Assembly: GCA_023819145.1 (NCBI GenBank) | Contig: JAMWCW010000010.1 | Span: forward strand, 1-59,312 | Direction: 5' to 3' | Length of the DNA stretch: 59,312 nt | Source of the DNA: Candidatus Omnitrophota bacterium | GTDB taxonomy: Bacteria > Omnitrophota > Gorgyraeia > DTHP01 | Shown here: positions 6,088 through 13,547 of the stretch, in pieces | Numbering within the stretch: position 1 is the stretch's first letter | Layout: each line of letters opens with the position of its first letter | Notes under the pieces: generated by a model | The model's database searches: none | Told to the model about the DNA's origin: nothing | The model's input: only the letters and a program-made list of their open reading frames with translations | Position numbers and translations under genes: made by a program

Positions 6088-7164
6088 ATGGGTATATTCC
6101 TAAAGAGAGGTAATTGGTATATAGATTATTATGTTCAGGGCAAACGTAAGAGGGAAAAGATTGGACCCAGTAAGAGGCTGGCGGAAACAGTGCTAAAGAA
6201 GAGAAGAGTGGAGATTGCCGAGGGGAAATTTTTAGATGTTAGGAGAGAAGAGAAGATTAAATTTGAGGATTTTGCTGAGGAGTATTTAGAGTTACATTGT
6301 AAGCCAAATAATAAGTCCTGGAGGGGATTTGACCGACACAATATAAATGCTCTTAAGAAATATTTCTCCGGTAAATACCTTTATGAGATTACCCCATTAT
6401 CGGTTGAGAAATTTAAGGCAGAGAGAGTTAAAGAAGTTTCTCCGGCAACTGTGAATAGGAATTTAGCCTGTTTGAAGTCTATGTTTAATCGGGCTATTGA
6501 ATGGGGTAAGGCTAAAGAGAATCCGGTAAAGAAGGTAAAATTGTTTAAGGAAAATAATAAGAGGCTTCGTTATTTAGAGAAAGAAGAGATAATCAAATTA
6601 CTGGCGAATTGTAATAAGTATTTAAGACCAATCGTAGTAGTTGCCTTAAATACCGGTATGCGTAAAGGAGAGATTTTGGGACTTAAATGGCACGATGTTG
6701 ATTTTACACGAGGGATAATTTATCTCCTCAATACTAAAAATGGTGAGAAAAGAGAAATTCCTATGAATGAACAGGTCAAAACTGCTCTTATAAGGGTTAG
6801 AAAACATCCGGAGAGTCCTTATATCTTTTGTAAGCCGGATGGCAAGCCTTATGGGAATGTCAGAAAATCTTTCTATACAGCCTTAAAGAAATCTGGTATA
6901 ATTAATTTTCGGTTTCACGATTTAAGACATACTTTTGCCTCGCAATTGGTAATGTCAGGAGTAGATTTGAATACTGTAAGAGAGTTAATGGGGCATAAAT
7001 CCTTAGAAATGACCCTTAGATACAGCCATCTATCACCAGACCATAAGAAGCGGGCAGTGGACATTTTGAATAAGCGAATGGACACTTTTTGGACACCAGA
7101 GGTGAAAAGCGAGACTGCAGAGAAAAAGACTGAACTTGCAACTCTTAGTAATATAATTAGTTAG
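6088..7164 (+). CDS. tyrosine site-specific integrase
   Basis: The ATG at 6088 has GAGAGGAGG upstream and gives 358 residues; longer versions would overlap the ribbon-helix-helix gene out of frame. Residues 1-55 are an arm-type DNA-binding domain (GNWYIDYYVQGKRKREKIG), about 60-150 the SAM-like core-binding domain, and the rest the catalytic domain. The catalytic set is complete: Arg192 (TGMRKGEILGL), His277 and Arg280 (HDLRHTFASQL), His303 (MGHKS) and Tyr312 (RYSHLS). It would integrate and excise the element. It points toward the tRNA genes and ends 7 bases before the first one. Confidence 0.92.
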   Translation: MGIFLKRGNWYIDYYVQGKRKREKIGPSKRLAETVLKKRRVEIAEGKFLDVRREEKIKFEDFAEEYLELHCKPNNKSWRGFDRHNINALKKYFSGKYLYEITPLSVEKFKAERVKEVSPATVNRNLACLKSMFNRAIEWGKAKENPVKKVKLFKENNKRLRYLEKEEIIKLLANCNKYLRPIVVVALNTGMRKGEILGLKWHDVDFTRGIIYLLNTKNGEKREIPMNEQVKTALIRVRKHPESPYIFCKPDGKPYGNVRKSFYTALKKSGIINFRFHDLRHTFASQLVMSGVDLNTVRELMGHKSLEMTLRYSHLSPDHKKRAVDILNKRMDTFWTPEVKSETAEKKTELATLSNIIS

Positions 7165-7171
7165 TTATTTT

Positions 7172-7245
7172 GGGCCCATAGCTCAGATGGTTAGAGCAGC
7201 TGACTCATAATCAGCGGGTCTGAGGTTCGAGTCCTCATGGGCCCA
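7172..7245 (+). tRNA. tRNA with CAU anticodon (elongator Met or Ile2)
   Basis: A full cloverleaf of 74 bases. The acceptor stem GGGCCCA pairs with TGGGCCC, discriminator A at 7245. The D arm is GCTC/GAGC, the anticodon stem GCTGA/TCAGC with loop CTCATAA, and the T arm TGAGG/CCTCA with TTCGAGT. CCA is not encoded. CAU can be elongator methionine or lysidine-modified isoleucine; I cannot separate them by eye. It may be linked to the integration site of the adjacent element, although the integrase lies on its 5' side. Confidence 0.95.
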
Positions 7246-7264
7246 CTCTAAATAAAAAGTTTTT

Positions 7265-7338
7265 GGGCGCATGGCTCAGTTGGTTAGAGTGCTGCCCTCA
7301 CATGGCAGAGGTCGAAGGTTCGAATCCTTCTGCGCCCA
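7265..7338 (+). tRNA. tRNA-Val(CAC)
   Basis: A 74-base cloverleaf. The acceptor stem GGGCGCA pairs with TGCGCCC, discriminator A. The anticodon stem CTGCC/GGCAG holds the loop CTCACAT, giving CAC, which reads the valine codon GUG. The T arm is GAAGG/CCTTC with TTCGAAT. CCA is not encoded. It follows the CAU tRNA by 19 bases and is likely on the same transcript. Confidence 0.95.
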
Positions 7339-7363
7339 TTGAAGAAAAAGGATAAGATTGGCG

Positions 7364-8071
7364 ATGGCCGGAATAAAAGAGCAGTTGGGGATATTGATTC
7401 AATTGCAGAATATTGATAAGGAAATTTATGACCTGCGGGAGACATTAGCCGATAAACCGCGGGAGGAAGAGGCGATTCTTAAGGTTTTTGAGGAGAAAGA
7501 AAGGTTGTTTAAAGAATTGGAAGAAAAATCAAAACAGAAGAAAATTAAACTTAAAGAGCAAGAATTGGAACTTAAATCTAAAGAAGAAAATGTTAAAAAA
7601 TTACAGATTCAGCTTTATCAGGTAAAAACCAATAAGGAATATGCCTCGATGCAGAAAGAGATAGCGGATTTAAAAGCGGATAATTCTGTATTAGAGGAAG
7701 CGATTATTAAAGAAATGGAAGTAATAGATATTTTAGATAAGGAAATAGGGAAAGAAAAGGTTGTTTTAGAAGAAGAGAGAAAAAAGATGGAAGAGGAAGT
7801 GGCACGGGTAAAAAAGGAAACAGAGGAATTAAAGACAAGATTAAATAACTTGGAGAATTCGCGTGGTGAATTTGTTTCCAAAATTGACCTGCCCATTTTA
7901 ACAAGATATGAACGCCTTTTGGAAAATAAGAATGGGAGAGCATTGGCACAGATTATCAAAGATTCCTGTTCGGGTTGCAATATGGGGCTTCCTCCACAGG
8001 TGATCAGCGAAGTAAGGATCGGAGAAAAGGTTGTTACCTGTGAGAACTGTATGCGCATTCTTTATATATAA
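7364..8071 (+). CDS. coiled-coil protein with C-terminal C4 zinc ribbon
   Basis: A 235-residue protein. The ATG at 7364 is preferred to an in-frame TTG at 7358. Residues about 10-190 are an almost continuous coiled coil (heptads such as KEKVVLEEERKKMEEEVARV). The tail has two CxxC pairs, CSGC and CENC, forming the C4 zinc ribbon of the CT398/DUF164 family. Members are widely conserved beside RNase H or NIF3-like genes and have a suggested but unsettled role with secretion or flagellar ATPases. The next gene here is RNase HI-like, which fits. Cytoplasmic; no export signal. Confidence 0.85.
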   Translation: MAGIKEQLGILIQLQNIDKEIYDLRETLADKPREEEAILKVFEEKERLFKELEEKSKQKKIKLKEQELELKSKEENVKKLQIQLYQVKTNKEYASMQKEIADLKADNSVLEEAIIKEMEVIDILDKEIGKEKVVLEEERKKMEEEVARVKKETEELKTRLNNLENSRGEFVSKIDLPILTRYERLLENKNGRALAQIIKDSCSGCNMGLPPQVISEVRIGEKVVTCENCMRILYI

Positions 8072-8123
8072 ATATAAAAATACATAATAGAGATTAGAGA
8101 ATCGATAAACAAGAAGATAGGAA

Positions 8124-8588
8124 ATGAGAATAAAAAAAGTAGAAATTTTTACCGATGGTGCTTCTTGGGGGAATCCGGGAAAAGCAGGGATAGGGGTAAT
8201 TATTTGCGGGGATAATAAAAAAATAATAAAGGAATTTGGAAAGTATATTGGTGAGGCTACAAATAATGTGGCGGAGTATATGGCTTTACTTTATGGTTTA
8301 GAGGAGTCATTGAATTTAGGGGTGGAAGCAATAAAGATTAACTTAGATAGTGAACTTTTAGCAAAGCAGATTAAAGGTGAATATAAAGTTAAAGAACCAC
8401 ATTTAAGAATGCTTTTTGAACAATTAGCGGTTTTATGCAAAAAATTTAAAAAAATAGAGCTTAAAAATATTCCGCGGGAAAAGAATAAGAAGGCAGATAA
8501 ATTAGCAAATCAGGCAATTAAGGAGGCAGTAAGGAAGAATTTATCTCCGGAAAATATTTGTTTGCGGAAAGAAAAAGAGCTCTTTTAA
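8124..8588 (+). CDS. rnhA: RNase HI-family protein
   Basis: A 154-residue protein of the short RNase HI / reverse-transcriptase-like (RVT_3) type. The catalytic carboxylates are all visible: Asp11 (FTDGASWGNPG), Glu51 (NNVAEYMAL), Asp75 (INLDSELL) and Asp125 (NKKADKLANQA). It should cut RNA in RNA-DNA hybrids, clearing primers and R-loops. It lacks the basic handle region of E. coli RnhA, as archaeal and many deep-branching bacterial forms do. It sits between the zinc-ribbon gene and rnpB. The symbol is given by family; a second RNase H elsewhere would change its naming. Confidence 0.85.
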   Translation: MRIKKVEIFTDGASWGNPGKAGIGVIICGDNKKIIKEFGKYIGEATNNVAEYMALLYGLEESLNLGVEAIKINLDSELLAKQIKGEYKVKEPHLRMLFEQLAVLCKKFKKIELKNIPREKNKKADKLANQAIKEAVRKNLSPENICLRKEKELF

Positions 8589-8627
8589 AACACGAATTTT
8601 ACGGATTACCACAACACTTACGCATGT

Positions 8628-9012
8628 AAGCAGGCAGAGATGGTCACTCCGTCACATTTTGTGACGGGGAGGAAAGTCCGGGCTCCCCAGGGCAGCGTGC
8701 TGGATAATCTCCAGGCTTAAGGGACTATATTTCCTTAAGACGGAAAGTGCCACAGAAAATAGACCGCCTGCCACAAAACTTGGCGAGGTAAGGGTGAAAA
8801 GGTGGTGTAAGGGACCACCGCTCTTGTGGTGACACAAGAGGCAGGGTAAACCCCACGCGGAGCAAGACCAAATAAGAGAGAAGTAATGTGCCCGTTACGC
8901 TCTTACTCTCGGGTAGGTCGCTAGAACCCGGCGGTAACGGCGGGTCAAGAGAAATGACCATCAATCACAACCATAATCAGTGAGGCACAGAACCCGGCTT
9001 ATCTGCCTGCTT
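8628..9012 (+). ncRNA. rnpB: RNase P RNA, bacterial class A
   Basis: The ends pair as AAGCAGGCAG (8628-8637) with CTGCCTGCTT (9003-9012), forming P1. All conserved blocks are present in order: GAGGAAAGTCCGGGCTCC near 8670, GGTAAACCCCACGCGGAGCA near 8844, the following AGACCAAATA, GGTAGGTCGCTAGAACCCGG near 8914, and ACAGAACCCGGCTTA near 8988. About 385 bases fits the usual class A size. This RNA is the catalytic core that trims the 5' ends of tRNA precursors. It accounts for the long gap between the RNase H gene and the membrane protein. The exact 5' and 3' ends are estimated from the P1 helix. Confidence 0.95.
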
Positions 9013-9089
9013 TATAAATTTTGTCCCCAAGATAAAGCCTCCCTTGCTAAAAAGGGGGATAATGAATTTCAGATCATTTTTTTAGAAAG

Positions 9090-10625
9090 ATGCAGGATAA
9101 ATTCTCTTGGCGCAAAGCCAGTTTTATACTTATTATTATCTACATTGTTCTTTCTCTTTGGAGAATTGAACTTTTTCCTCCACAAGTAGATATCTACTAT
9201 CATCTGGGAGTGATGCAAGGATTTCATTTAGCAGGGGGAATTGTTACTTGGGATTTCTGGGAATTTGCCCCCGAGGGGAAGCCCCACTTTTATCCTCCTT
9301 TATTACACATTCTTATGCTCTTATGCTATAGATTAGGACTTTCTAAAATATCTATAGCCATTTTTTTTAGTTTTATTATCTTTCCGCTCTATATAATTAC
9401 TTTCTGGTTTGTCATAGATAGGTTATTTAATTCCCGCTTAGCCTTTTTTGCAGTATTAACAAACCTCCTTTCCTACAATTTGTTCTTGGGAATTACGAAT
9501 ACAATAGCGGCTACTTTAGCGTTGGTGATTTTATTCTGGTTATTTTTTTCGCTTGAACGCAATAAAAATGTTTCTTTAGTGATTTTAACTTCCTTGCTCT
9601 TCTATGCCCATTATGCTATTTCCACTATGGGAATCGGTGGTTTAGTTTTTTATGTTTTATTTAGAAAAGGTAAAAAGATTAAACCGCTTTTGTTTATAGC
9701 TGTGGGGATGATACTTGCTTTACCCTGGATTCTGCATTTTGCTTTTAATTTTAGCTATCTTCTTAAAACAATTTACTATGACCGCGACTTACCCGTTAAT
9801 ATTCTGTTACTATTACTCTCTTTGTTAGGAATCTTTTATTGTTTTAGGTTCAAAGGGAAGTATCTTTTCTTCGTCTTCCTTGTTTTTTTTGCTTTACTGG
9901 GGGCGTTTAAACATCTCTATCGCTTCTTTAATACTCAAGGTGCGGTGGGAATTGTTTTTACTGCTGCTTTTTTCTTGGAAAGATTGTTTGTCACATTCTC
10001 CTCCCAAAAAACATTGCATCAGTTAACTTGGGTTTTGATTCTGTTTTTTGCTTCCAATCTCTTATCCTACAGTGTTGGATTTGATTTTAATCCTTTTTCT
10101 TTAAACAAATTTGTTTCGGATAGTGTGTATTGGAATTTATTAGTATATCCGTTTACCGACCCCTCGGTATATAACTTTAGAGGAGTTTGTTTTTATCGCA
10201 GTTATGGGGAAGAGTTCAAGGAAGCAATAGATATTATTAATACCCACACAGATAAAAACGATATAATTTATAGCAACTTTGGATATCAAGCAGGGATTCT
10301 CTGTGCCTTTACAGAAAGAGCAAATGCTACTATGTCTCCTTACGATGAGAAAAATTATACTTATAATCCCTACATTCCTAAAGCCAAGTTGGTCGTGTGG
10401 TTAAAAAATCTTGAGGGTAAAATGGACGAGGAATTGATTAAATACATTTCTTTATTTAGGTTGGAGAAAATAAGAGAGACGAAGGAGTTTTTTTATTTCT
10501 ATAAAAATCCATATGCTAAATTTAAAATGCAGGTGCGTCAAGCAATAATTCCTGCAGAATTAGCATTTTTAATCGTATTTATTTTTTTGGGGATTTTAAT
10601 CTGGGACGGGGTAAGGAAAGGTTAA
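9090..10625 (+). CDS. multi-pass membrane protein, GT-C glycosyltransferase-like
   Basis: A 511-residue protein with about ten hydrophobic segments spread over residues 10-340 and one more at the C-terminus (about 485-505). The first loop has VDIYYHLGVMQGF and DFWEFAPEGKPHFYPPLLH: an acidic residue followed by a His/Tyr-rich loop and a proline pair, as in lipid-linked sugar transferases of the GT-C fold. The soluble C-terminal part (about 345-480) resembles the periplasmic domain of those enzymes. It would transfer a sugar from a polyprenyl-phosphate donor outside the inner membrane. No strict family match can be claimed. The PfkB kinase follows 4 bases later. Confidence 0.6.
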   Translation: MQDKFSWRKASFILIIIYIVLSLWRIELFPPQVDIYYHLGVMQGFHLAGGIVTWDFWEFAPEGKPHFYPPLLHILMLLCYRLGLSKISIAIFFSFIIFPLYIITFWFVIDRLFNSRLAFFAVLTNLLSYNLFLGITNTIAATLALVILFWLFFSLERNKNVSLVILTSLLFYAHYAISTMGIGGLVFYVLFRKGKKIKPLLFIAVGMILALPWILHFAFNFSYLLKTIYYDRDLPVNILLLLLSLLGIFYCFRFKGKYLFFVFLVFFALLGAFKHLYRFFNTQGAVGIVFTAAFFLERLFVTFSSQKTLHQLTWVLILFFASNLLSYSVGFDFNPFSLNKFVSDSVYWNLLVYPFTDPSVYNFRGVCFYRSYGEEFKEAIDIINTHTDKNDIIYSNFGYQAGILCAFTERANATMSPYDEKNYTYNPYIPKAKLVVWLKNLEGKMDEELIKYISLFRLEKIRETKEFFYFYKNPYAKFKMQVRQAIIPAELAFLIVFIFLGILIWDGVRKG

Positions 10626-10629
10626 ACTT

Positions 10630-11529
10630 ATGGCAATTTTAGTAGTGGGTTCAGTGGCTCTGGATACGATTGAGACTCCCTTTGGTTTAAAGAGGGAAGT
10701 TTTAGGAGGTTCTGCTACTTATTTCAGTTTAGCGGGAAGATTTTTTCATCCTGTAAGAATAGTGGCGGTGGCAGGTAAAGATATGTCCAAGGAGAAACTC
10801 TTTCTTTTAAGGAAAAGAAATATTGATTTAGAAGGACTAGAGATAAAAAAGGGTAGGACCTTTCGCTGGTGGGGAAGGTATGGTAATGATTTTAACCATC
10901 GCCAGACGATAAAATTGGAGTTAAATGTTTTTGAGAAATTTTCTCCTCGCCTTGCTTATCCTTATAATCGGACTCCTTTTGTTTTTTTAGCGAACATTGA
11001 CCCGGTTTTACAAAAGAAGATTCTTGGGCAGATAAGAGGTAGAAGGTTTGTGGGTTCTGATACCATTGACCATTGGATTAGAAATAAACCCGATGATTTA
11101 CTTTTGCTACTGAAAAAAACAGATGTGTTTTTTATTAATAATAGTGAAGCAGAACTTTTTTCCCAGCGTTCCAATATTTATCAAGCAGCGCGATGGTTAG
11201 CAGGAAAGGGGCCGGAAGTGGTGGTGATTAAAAAGGGAGAGCAGGGTGCTTTAATGTTTTGCGGTAATAGATTTTTCTCTTGTCCTGCTTTTCCGGTTAA
11301 AGAAGTAGTTGACCCTACGGGCGCAGGAGATGCTTTCGCAGGAGGATTTATGGGATACATTGCCAGTTATAAAAGGGTTTACGAAAGAGAATTTCGTCGT
11401 GCAGTAGTCTGTGGAACAGTAATGGGGTCTTTTGCGGTGGAATCCTTCGGCCCACAACGGCTTTTAGATTTAAATTTCTTAGAGATTAAAAAGCGAATAA
11501 ATTTTTTTAAAAAGCTTATCAATTTTTAA
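10630..11529 (+). CDS. PfkB-family sugar kinase
   Basis: A 299-residue protein. It opens with a VVGSVALDTI strand and the GGSATYFSLA substrate region, and ends with the PfkB signature DPTGAGDAFAGGF, where Asp234 is the catalytic base and the GAGD forms the anion hole. The family phosphorylates ribose, fructose, adenosine, ADP-heptose precursors and others; the substrate is not readable by eye. Close packing with the GT-C-like gene and the LPS-export genes suggests a sugar for surface polysaccharide or LPS, but that is inference. No frame problems. Confidence 0.8.
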   Translation: MAILVVGSVALDTIETPFGLKREVLGGSATYFSLAGRFFHPVRIVAVAGKDMSKEKLFLLRKRNIDLEGLEIKKGRTFRWWGRYGNDFNHRQTIKLELNVFEKFSPRLAYPYNRTPFVFLANIDPVLQKKILGQIRGRRFVGSDTIDHWIRNKPDDLLLLLKKTDVFFINNSEAELFSQRSNIYQAARWLAGKGPEVVVIKKGEQGALMFCGNRFFSCPAFPVKEVVDPTGAGDAFAGGFMGYIASYKRVYEREFRRAVVCGTVMGSFAVESFGPQRLLDLNFLEIKKRINFFKKLINF

Positions 11530-11542
11530 TATCCACATATCC

Positions 11543-11571
11543 TTGACTTTCTTCTTTATTTTTGCTATTAT
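11543..11571 (+). promoter_or_regulatory. sigma70 promoter for the LPS-export genes, near-leaderless
   Basis: TTGACT (11543-11548), a 17-base spacer ending in TGC (extended -10), and TATTAT (11566-11571). The start point should be about 11578, so the ATG at 11584 would have only about six bases before it and no Shine-Dalgarno. Confidence 0.6.
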
Positions 11572-11583
11572 TTCAGACGAAAT

Positions 11584-12402
11584 ATGTTGAGTAAAAGGGG
11601 ACTTATTTTTATTTTTTTGTTTGTCTTTTTCGCTGGTTGCGCAAAGAAAGAGATTAAAAGTTTAATCTCTCCAGAAGAGTCTCTTTTAGAAGAATCCCCT
11701 TCTTCTTTACAGAAAATTGATAATTTTAGTCTTGAGGGTTTTACGGACAAAGGGAAAAAGCAATGGGAGTTGGAGGCAAAAACTGCAGATGTGACTGAGA
11801 ATTTGGTGAAGATGGAAGAGGTTAAAGCTATCGCTTGGGGAGAGGAGGGGAAAATAGATTTAGAGAGTAAAAGAGGAGAATACGATAAGGAAGAGAAAAA
11901 AATACATTTGATAAATAACGTGCTGATAAAAACTTCAGAAGGCACAAAACTTACTACCGATGAACTAACTTGGGATGTCCAGAAACAAGAGGCTAATACC
12001 GATAAAGAAGTAGTAGTAGAGAGAGAAGATCTCGTTGCTCGGGGGAAAGGTGCGACCGCTTTGGCAGAGATGAAAAAAGTAGAGTTAAAAGAAAAAGTAG
12101 AGGTTAGAGCCGAACCGAAAACGGTGATTACCTGTAAAGGGCCTTTAGAGATAGATTATGAGAAAAATGTTTCCAAGTTTTATGAAGCAGTGGAAGTAGA
12201 GGATGAACGAGGCAAGATATTGGCGGATAGAATGGATGTGCTTTTTAATCCCCAAGAGAGAAAGATTGAAAAAGTCTTTGCCTATGGGAATGTGAAAATT
12301 CTCCATGGGGATAATGTCGCTTATGCAGATGAAGCAGTTTACGACGCCAAAGAAAGCAAGGTTATCCTTAAAGGGAATCCGCAGTTAGTAGTGGTGCCCT
12401 GA
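11584..12402 (+). CDS. lptC: lipoprotein with LptC-like and LptA/OstA-like parts
   Basis: A 272-residue protein. It starts with a lipoprotein signal ending FVFFAGC (Cys19), so it is predicted to be lipid-anchored. Residues about 45-160 have the LptC layout (DNFSLEGFTDKGKKQWELEA, then repeated beta strands). Residues about 175-272 continue with OstA/LptA-like strands (ADRMDVLFNPQERKIEKVFA and YADEAVYDAKESKVILKGNP). A single protein covering both would bridge LptBFG and the outer membrane during LPS transport. lptB follows 33 bases later. Separate LptA elsewhere cannot be excluded. No Shine-Dalgarno; the promoter predicts a near-leaderless message. Confidence 0.8.
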   Translation: MLSKRGLIFIFLFVFFAGCAKKEIKSLISPEESLLEESPSSLQKIDNFSLEGFTDKGKKQWELEAKTADVTENLVKMEEVKAIAWGEEGKIDLESKRGEYDKEEKKIHLINNVLIKTSEGTKLTTDELTWDVQKQEANTDKEVVVEREDLVARGKGATALAEMKKVELKEKVEVRAEPKTVITCKGPLEIDYEKNVSKFYEAVEVEDERGKILADRMDVLFNPQERKIEKVFAYGNVKILHGDNVAYADEAVYDAKESKVILKGNPQLVVVP

Positions 12403-12435
12403 AATTTTAAAATTGTTTAAAGGTTAGGATGGATA

Positions 12436-13161
12436 ATGGGAAATCTTTTGGAAGTGAAAGATATAAGTAAAGCGTATAATGGAAGGAAGGTTGTAGACGG
12501 AGCAGAGCTTCATGTAAGTAAAGGAGAAATTGTAGGGTTGCTTGGTCCTAACGGGGCAGGAAAAACCACCACATTTTATATGATTGTAGGATTGATTCAT
12601 CCCGACAGAGGCAAGATAGTCTTTGACAATTGTGATATCACTCAATTACCGATGTATAAAAGGGCACGTTTGGGAATAGGGTATCTTTCTCAGGAGCCTT
12701 CTATTTTTAGAAAACTGACAGTAGAAGAAAATATTATGGCAGTTTTGGAAACTTTGGGTATTCCCTATGCAGAACGGAGGAGAAGATTGCAGATTTTGCT
12801 TGATGAATTAAAAATATCACATCTGGCAAAGAACACTGCTTTTACACTCTCTGGAGGAGAAAGGAGAAGGTTAGAGATTACTCGGGCATTGGTCACAAGA
12901 CCCTCTTTTATACTCCTCGATGAACCCTTTAGCGGAATAGACCCTATTGCAGTTGCAGAATGTCAGGAAATTGTCCAGGAGTTAAAACAGAAAGGGATTG
13001 GGATTTTACTCACCGACCACAATGTAAGAGAGACTCTTGCCATTACTGACCGTGCCTATGTTATGGCAGAAGGGAAAATTCTTCTTTCAGGAACTGCTCA
13101 AGAGCTTATTAACGACTCTAAGGCAAGAGAGGTTTATTTAGGAGAGAAGTTTAGGATGTAG
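12436..13161 (+). CDS. lptB: LPS export ABC transporter ATPase LptB
   Basis: A 241-residue ABC ATPase. Walker A GPNGAGKTT is at about residue 36-44, the Q-loop at GYLSQEPSIF, the signature LSGGERRR, Walker B FILLDEPFSGIDPIA and the switch histidine in LLTDHNV. The GERRR form of the signature and the GYLSQEPSIFRKLTVEENI stretch are typical of LptB. With LptFG in the inner membrane it would drive LPS extraction. Gene order after lptC/A supports this. The usual downstream rpoN (sigma54) gene is absent; the hibernation factor follows directly. Confidence 0.93.
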   Translation: MGNLLEVKDISKAYNGRKVVDGAELHVSKGEIVGLLGPNGAGKTTTFYMIVGLIHPDRGKIVFDNCDITQLPMYKRARLGIGYLSQEPSIFRKLTVEENIMAVLETLGIPYAERRRRLQILLDELKISHLAKNTAFTLSGGERRRLEITRALVTRPSFILLDEPFSGIDPIAVAECQEIVQELKQKGIGILLTDHNVRETLAITDRAYVMAEGKILLSGTAQELINDSKAREVYLGEKFRM

Positions 13162-13248
13162 CATAAGATTTGCCGAATTGGTTATCTTGAATTGAGGCTC
13201 AGTTTTTATTAAGAATCACTGTTTTAGTTATAATGATGGAGGTGTAAA

Positions 13249-13545
13249 GTGCGCATTTCACTAACGGGAAGGCATTTTGATGTTGATGCTGATTTGAAGG
13301 CATATGTGGAGAAGCAAATAGACAAGCTTAACAGATACTACCACCATATTATTAGCGTGCATGTAATACTTGATGCAGAGAAATTTAGACAGCGTGCGGA
13401 AATTGTCCTTGCGCTTAAAAAACAGACTTTGAAAGTGCAAGAAGTTACTTCGGATATACATAGTTCTATAGACAGGGCTTTGAAGAAGTTAGAAGGGAAG
13501 TTGAAGCGTTTTGAAGAAAAGATTAAACTTCACAGAAAGGTGTAA
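13249..13545 (+). CDS. hpf: ribosome hibernation promoting factor, short form
   Basis: A 98-residue protein starting at GTG 13249 with GGAGGT upstream. The sequence MRISLTGRHFDVDADLKAYV and the LNRYYHH... ALKKLEGKLKR pattern is the beta-alpha-beta fold of the HPF/RaiA family. It lacks the C-terminal dimerisation domain of long HPF, so it is the short type, which works with a separate dimer factor or inactivates 70S ribosomes alone. Its place behind lptB is the classical one, although rpoN is not between them. TATAAT at 13229-13234 lies very near the Shine-Dalgarno with a poor -35 box, so I do not call it a promoter. Confidence 0.9.
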   Translation: MRISLTGRHFDVDADLKAYVEKQIDKLNRYYHHIISVHVILDAEKFRQRAEIVLALKKQTLKVQEVTSDIHSSIDRALKKLEGKLKRFEEKIKLHRKV

Positions 13546-13547
13546 CA

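Larger units (their letters stand above)
1381..7164. mobile_element. satellite-like integrative element (left end uncertain)
   Basis: Integration and replication functions sit together: tyrosine integrase, excisionase-like protein, ribbon-helix-helix protein, terminase-small-subunit-like HTH, P-loop ATPase and CHC2 zinc-finger protein, with one divergent minus-strand gene at the far end. No capsid, portal, tail, large terminase or conjugation gene is present. The right side abuts two tRNA genes. The left end is taken from the outlying 21-base site and is not proven, because I found no direct repeat of the tRNA region there. It fits a phage satellite (PICI-like) or an integrated plasmid. Confidence 0.6.

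Noticed and set aside
7618-8058. 146-codon minus-strand frame inside the zinc-ribbon coiled-coil gene
   Set aside because: Serine/phenylalanine-rich shadow of a Lys/Glu-rich coiled coil; the + strand protein has clear CxxC pairs.
8652-8964. Two minus-strand open frames and one + frame over 8652-9189
   Set aside because: They overlap rnpB, whose conserved RNA blocks explain the sequence.
13229-13251. TATAAT before hpf as promoter
   Set aside because: The -35 region is poor and the predicted start would fall into the Shine-Dalgarno site; the gene is well placed for readthrough from lptB.
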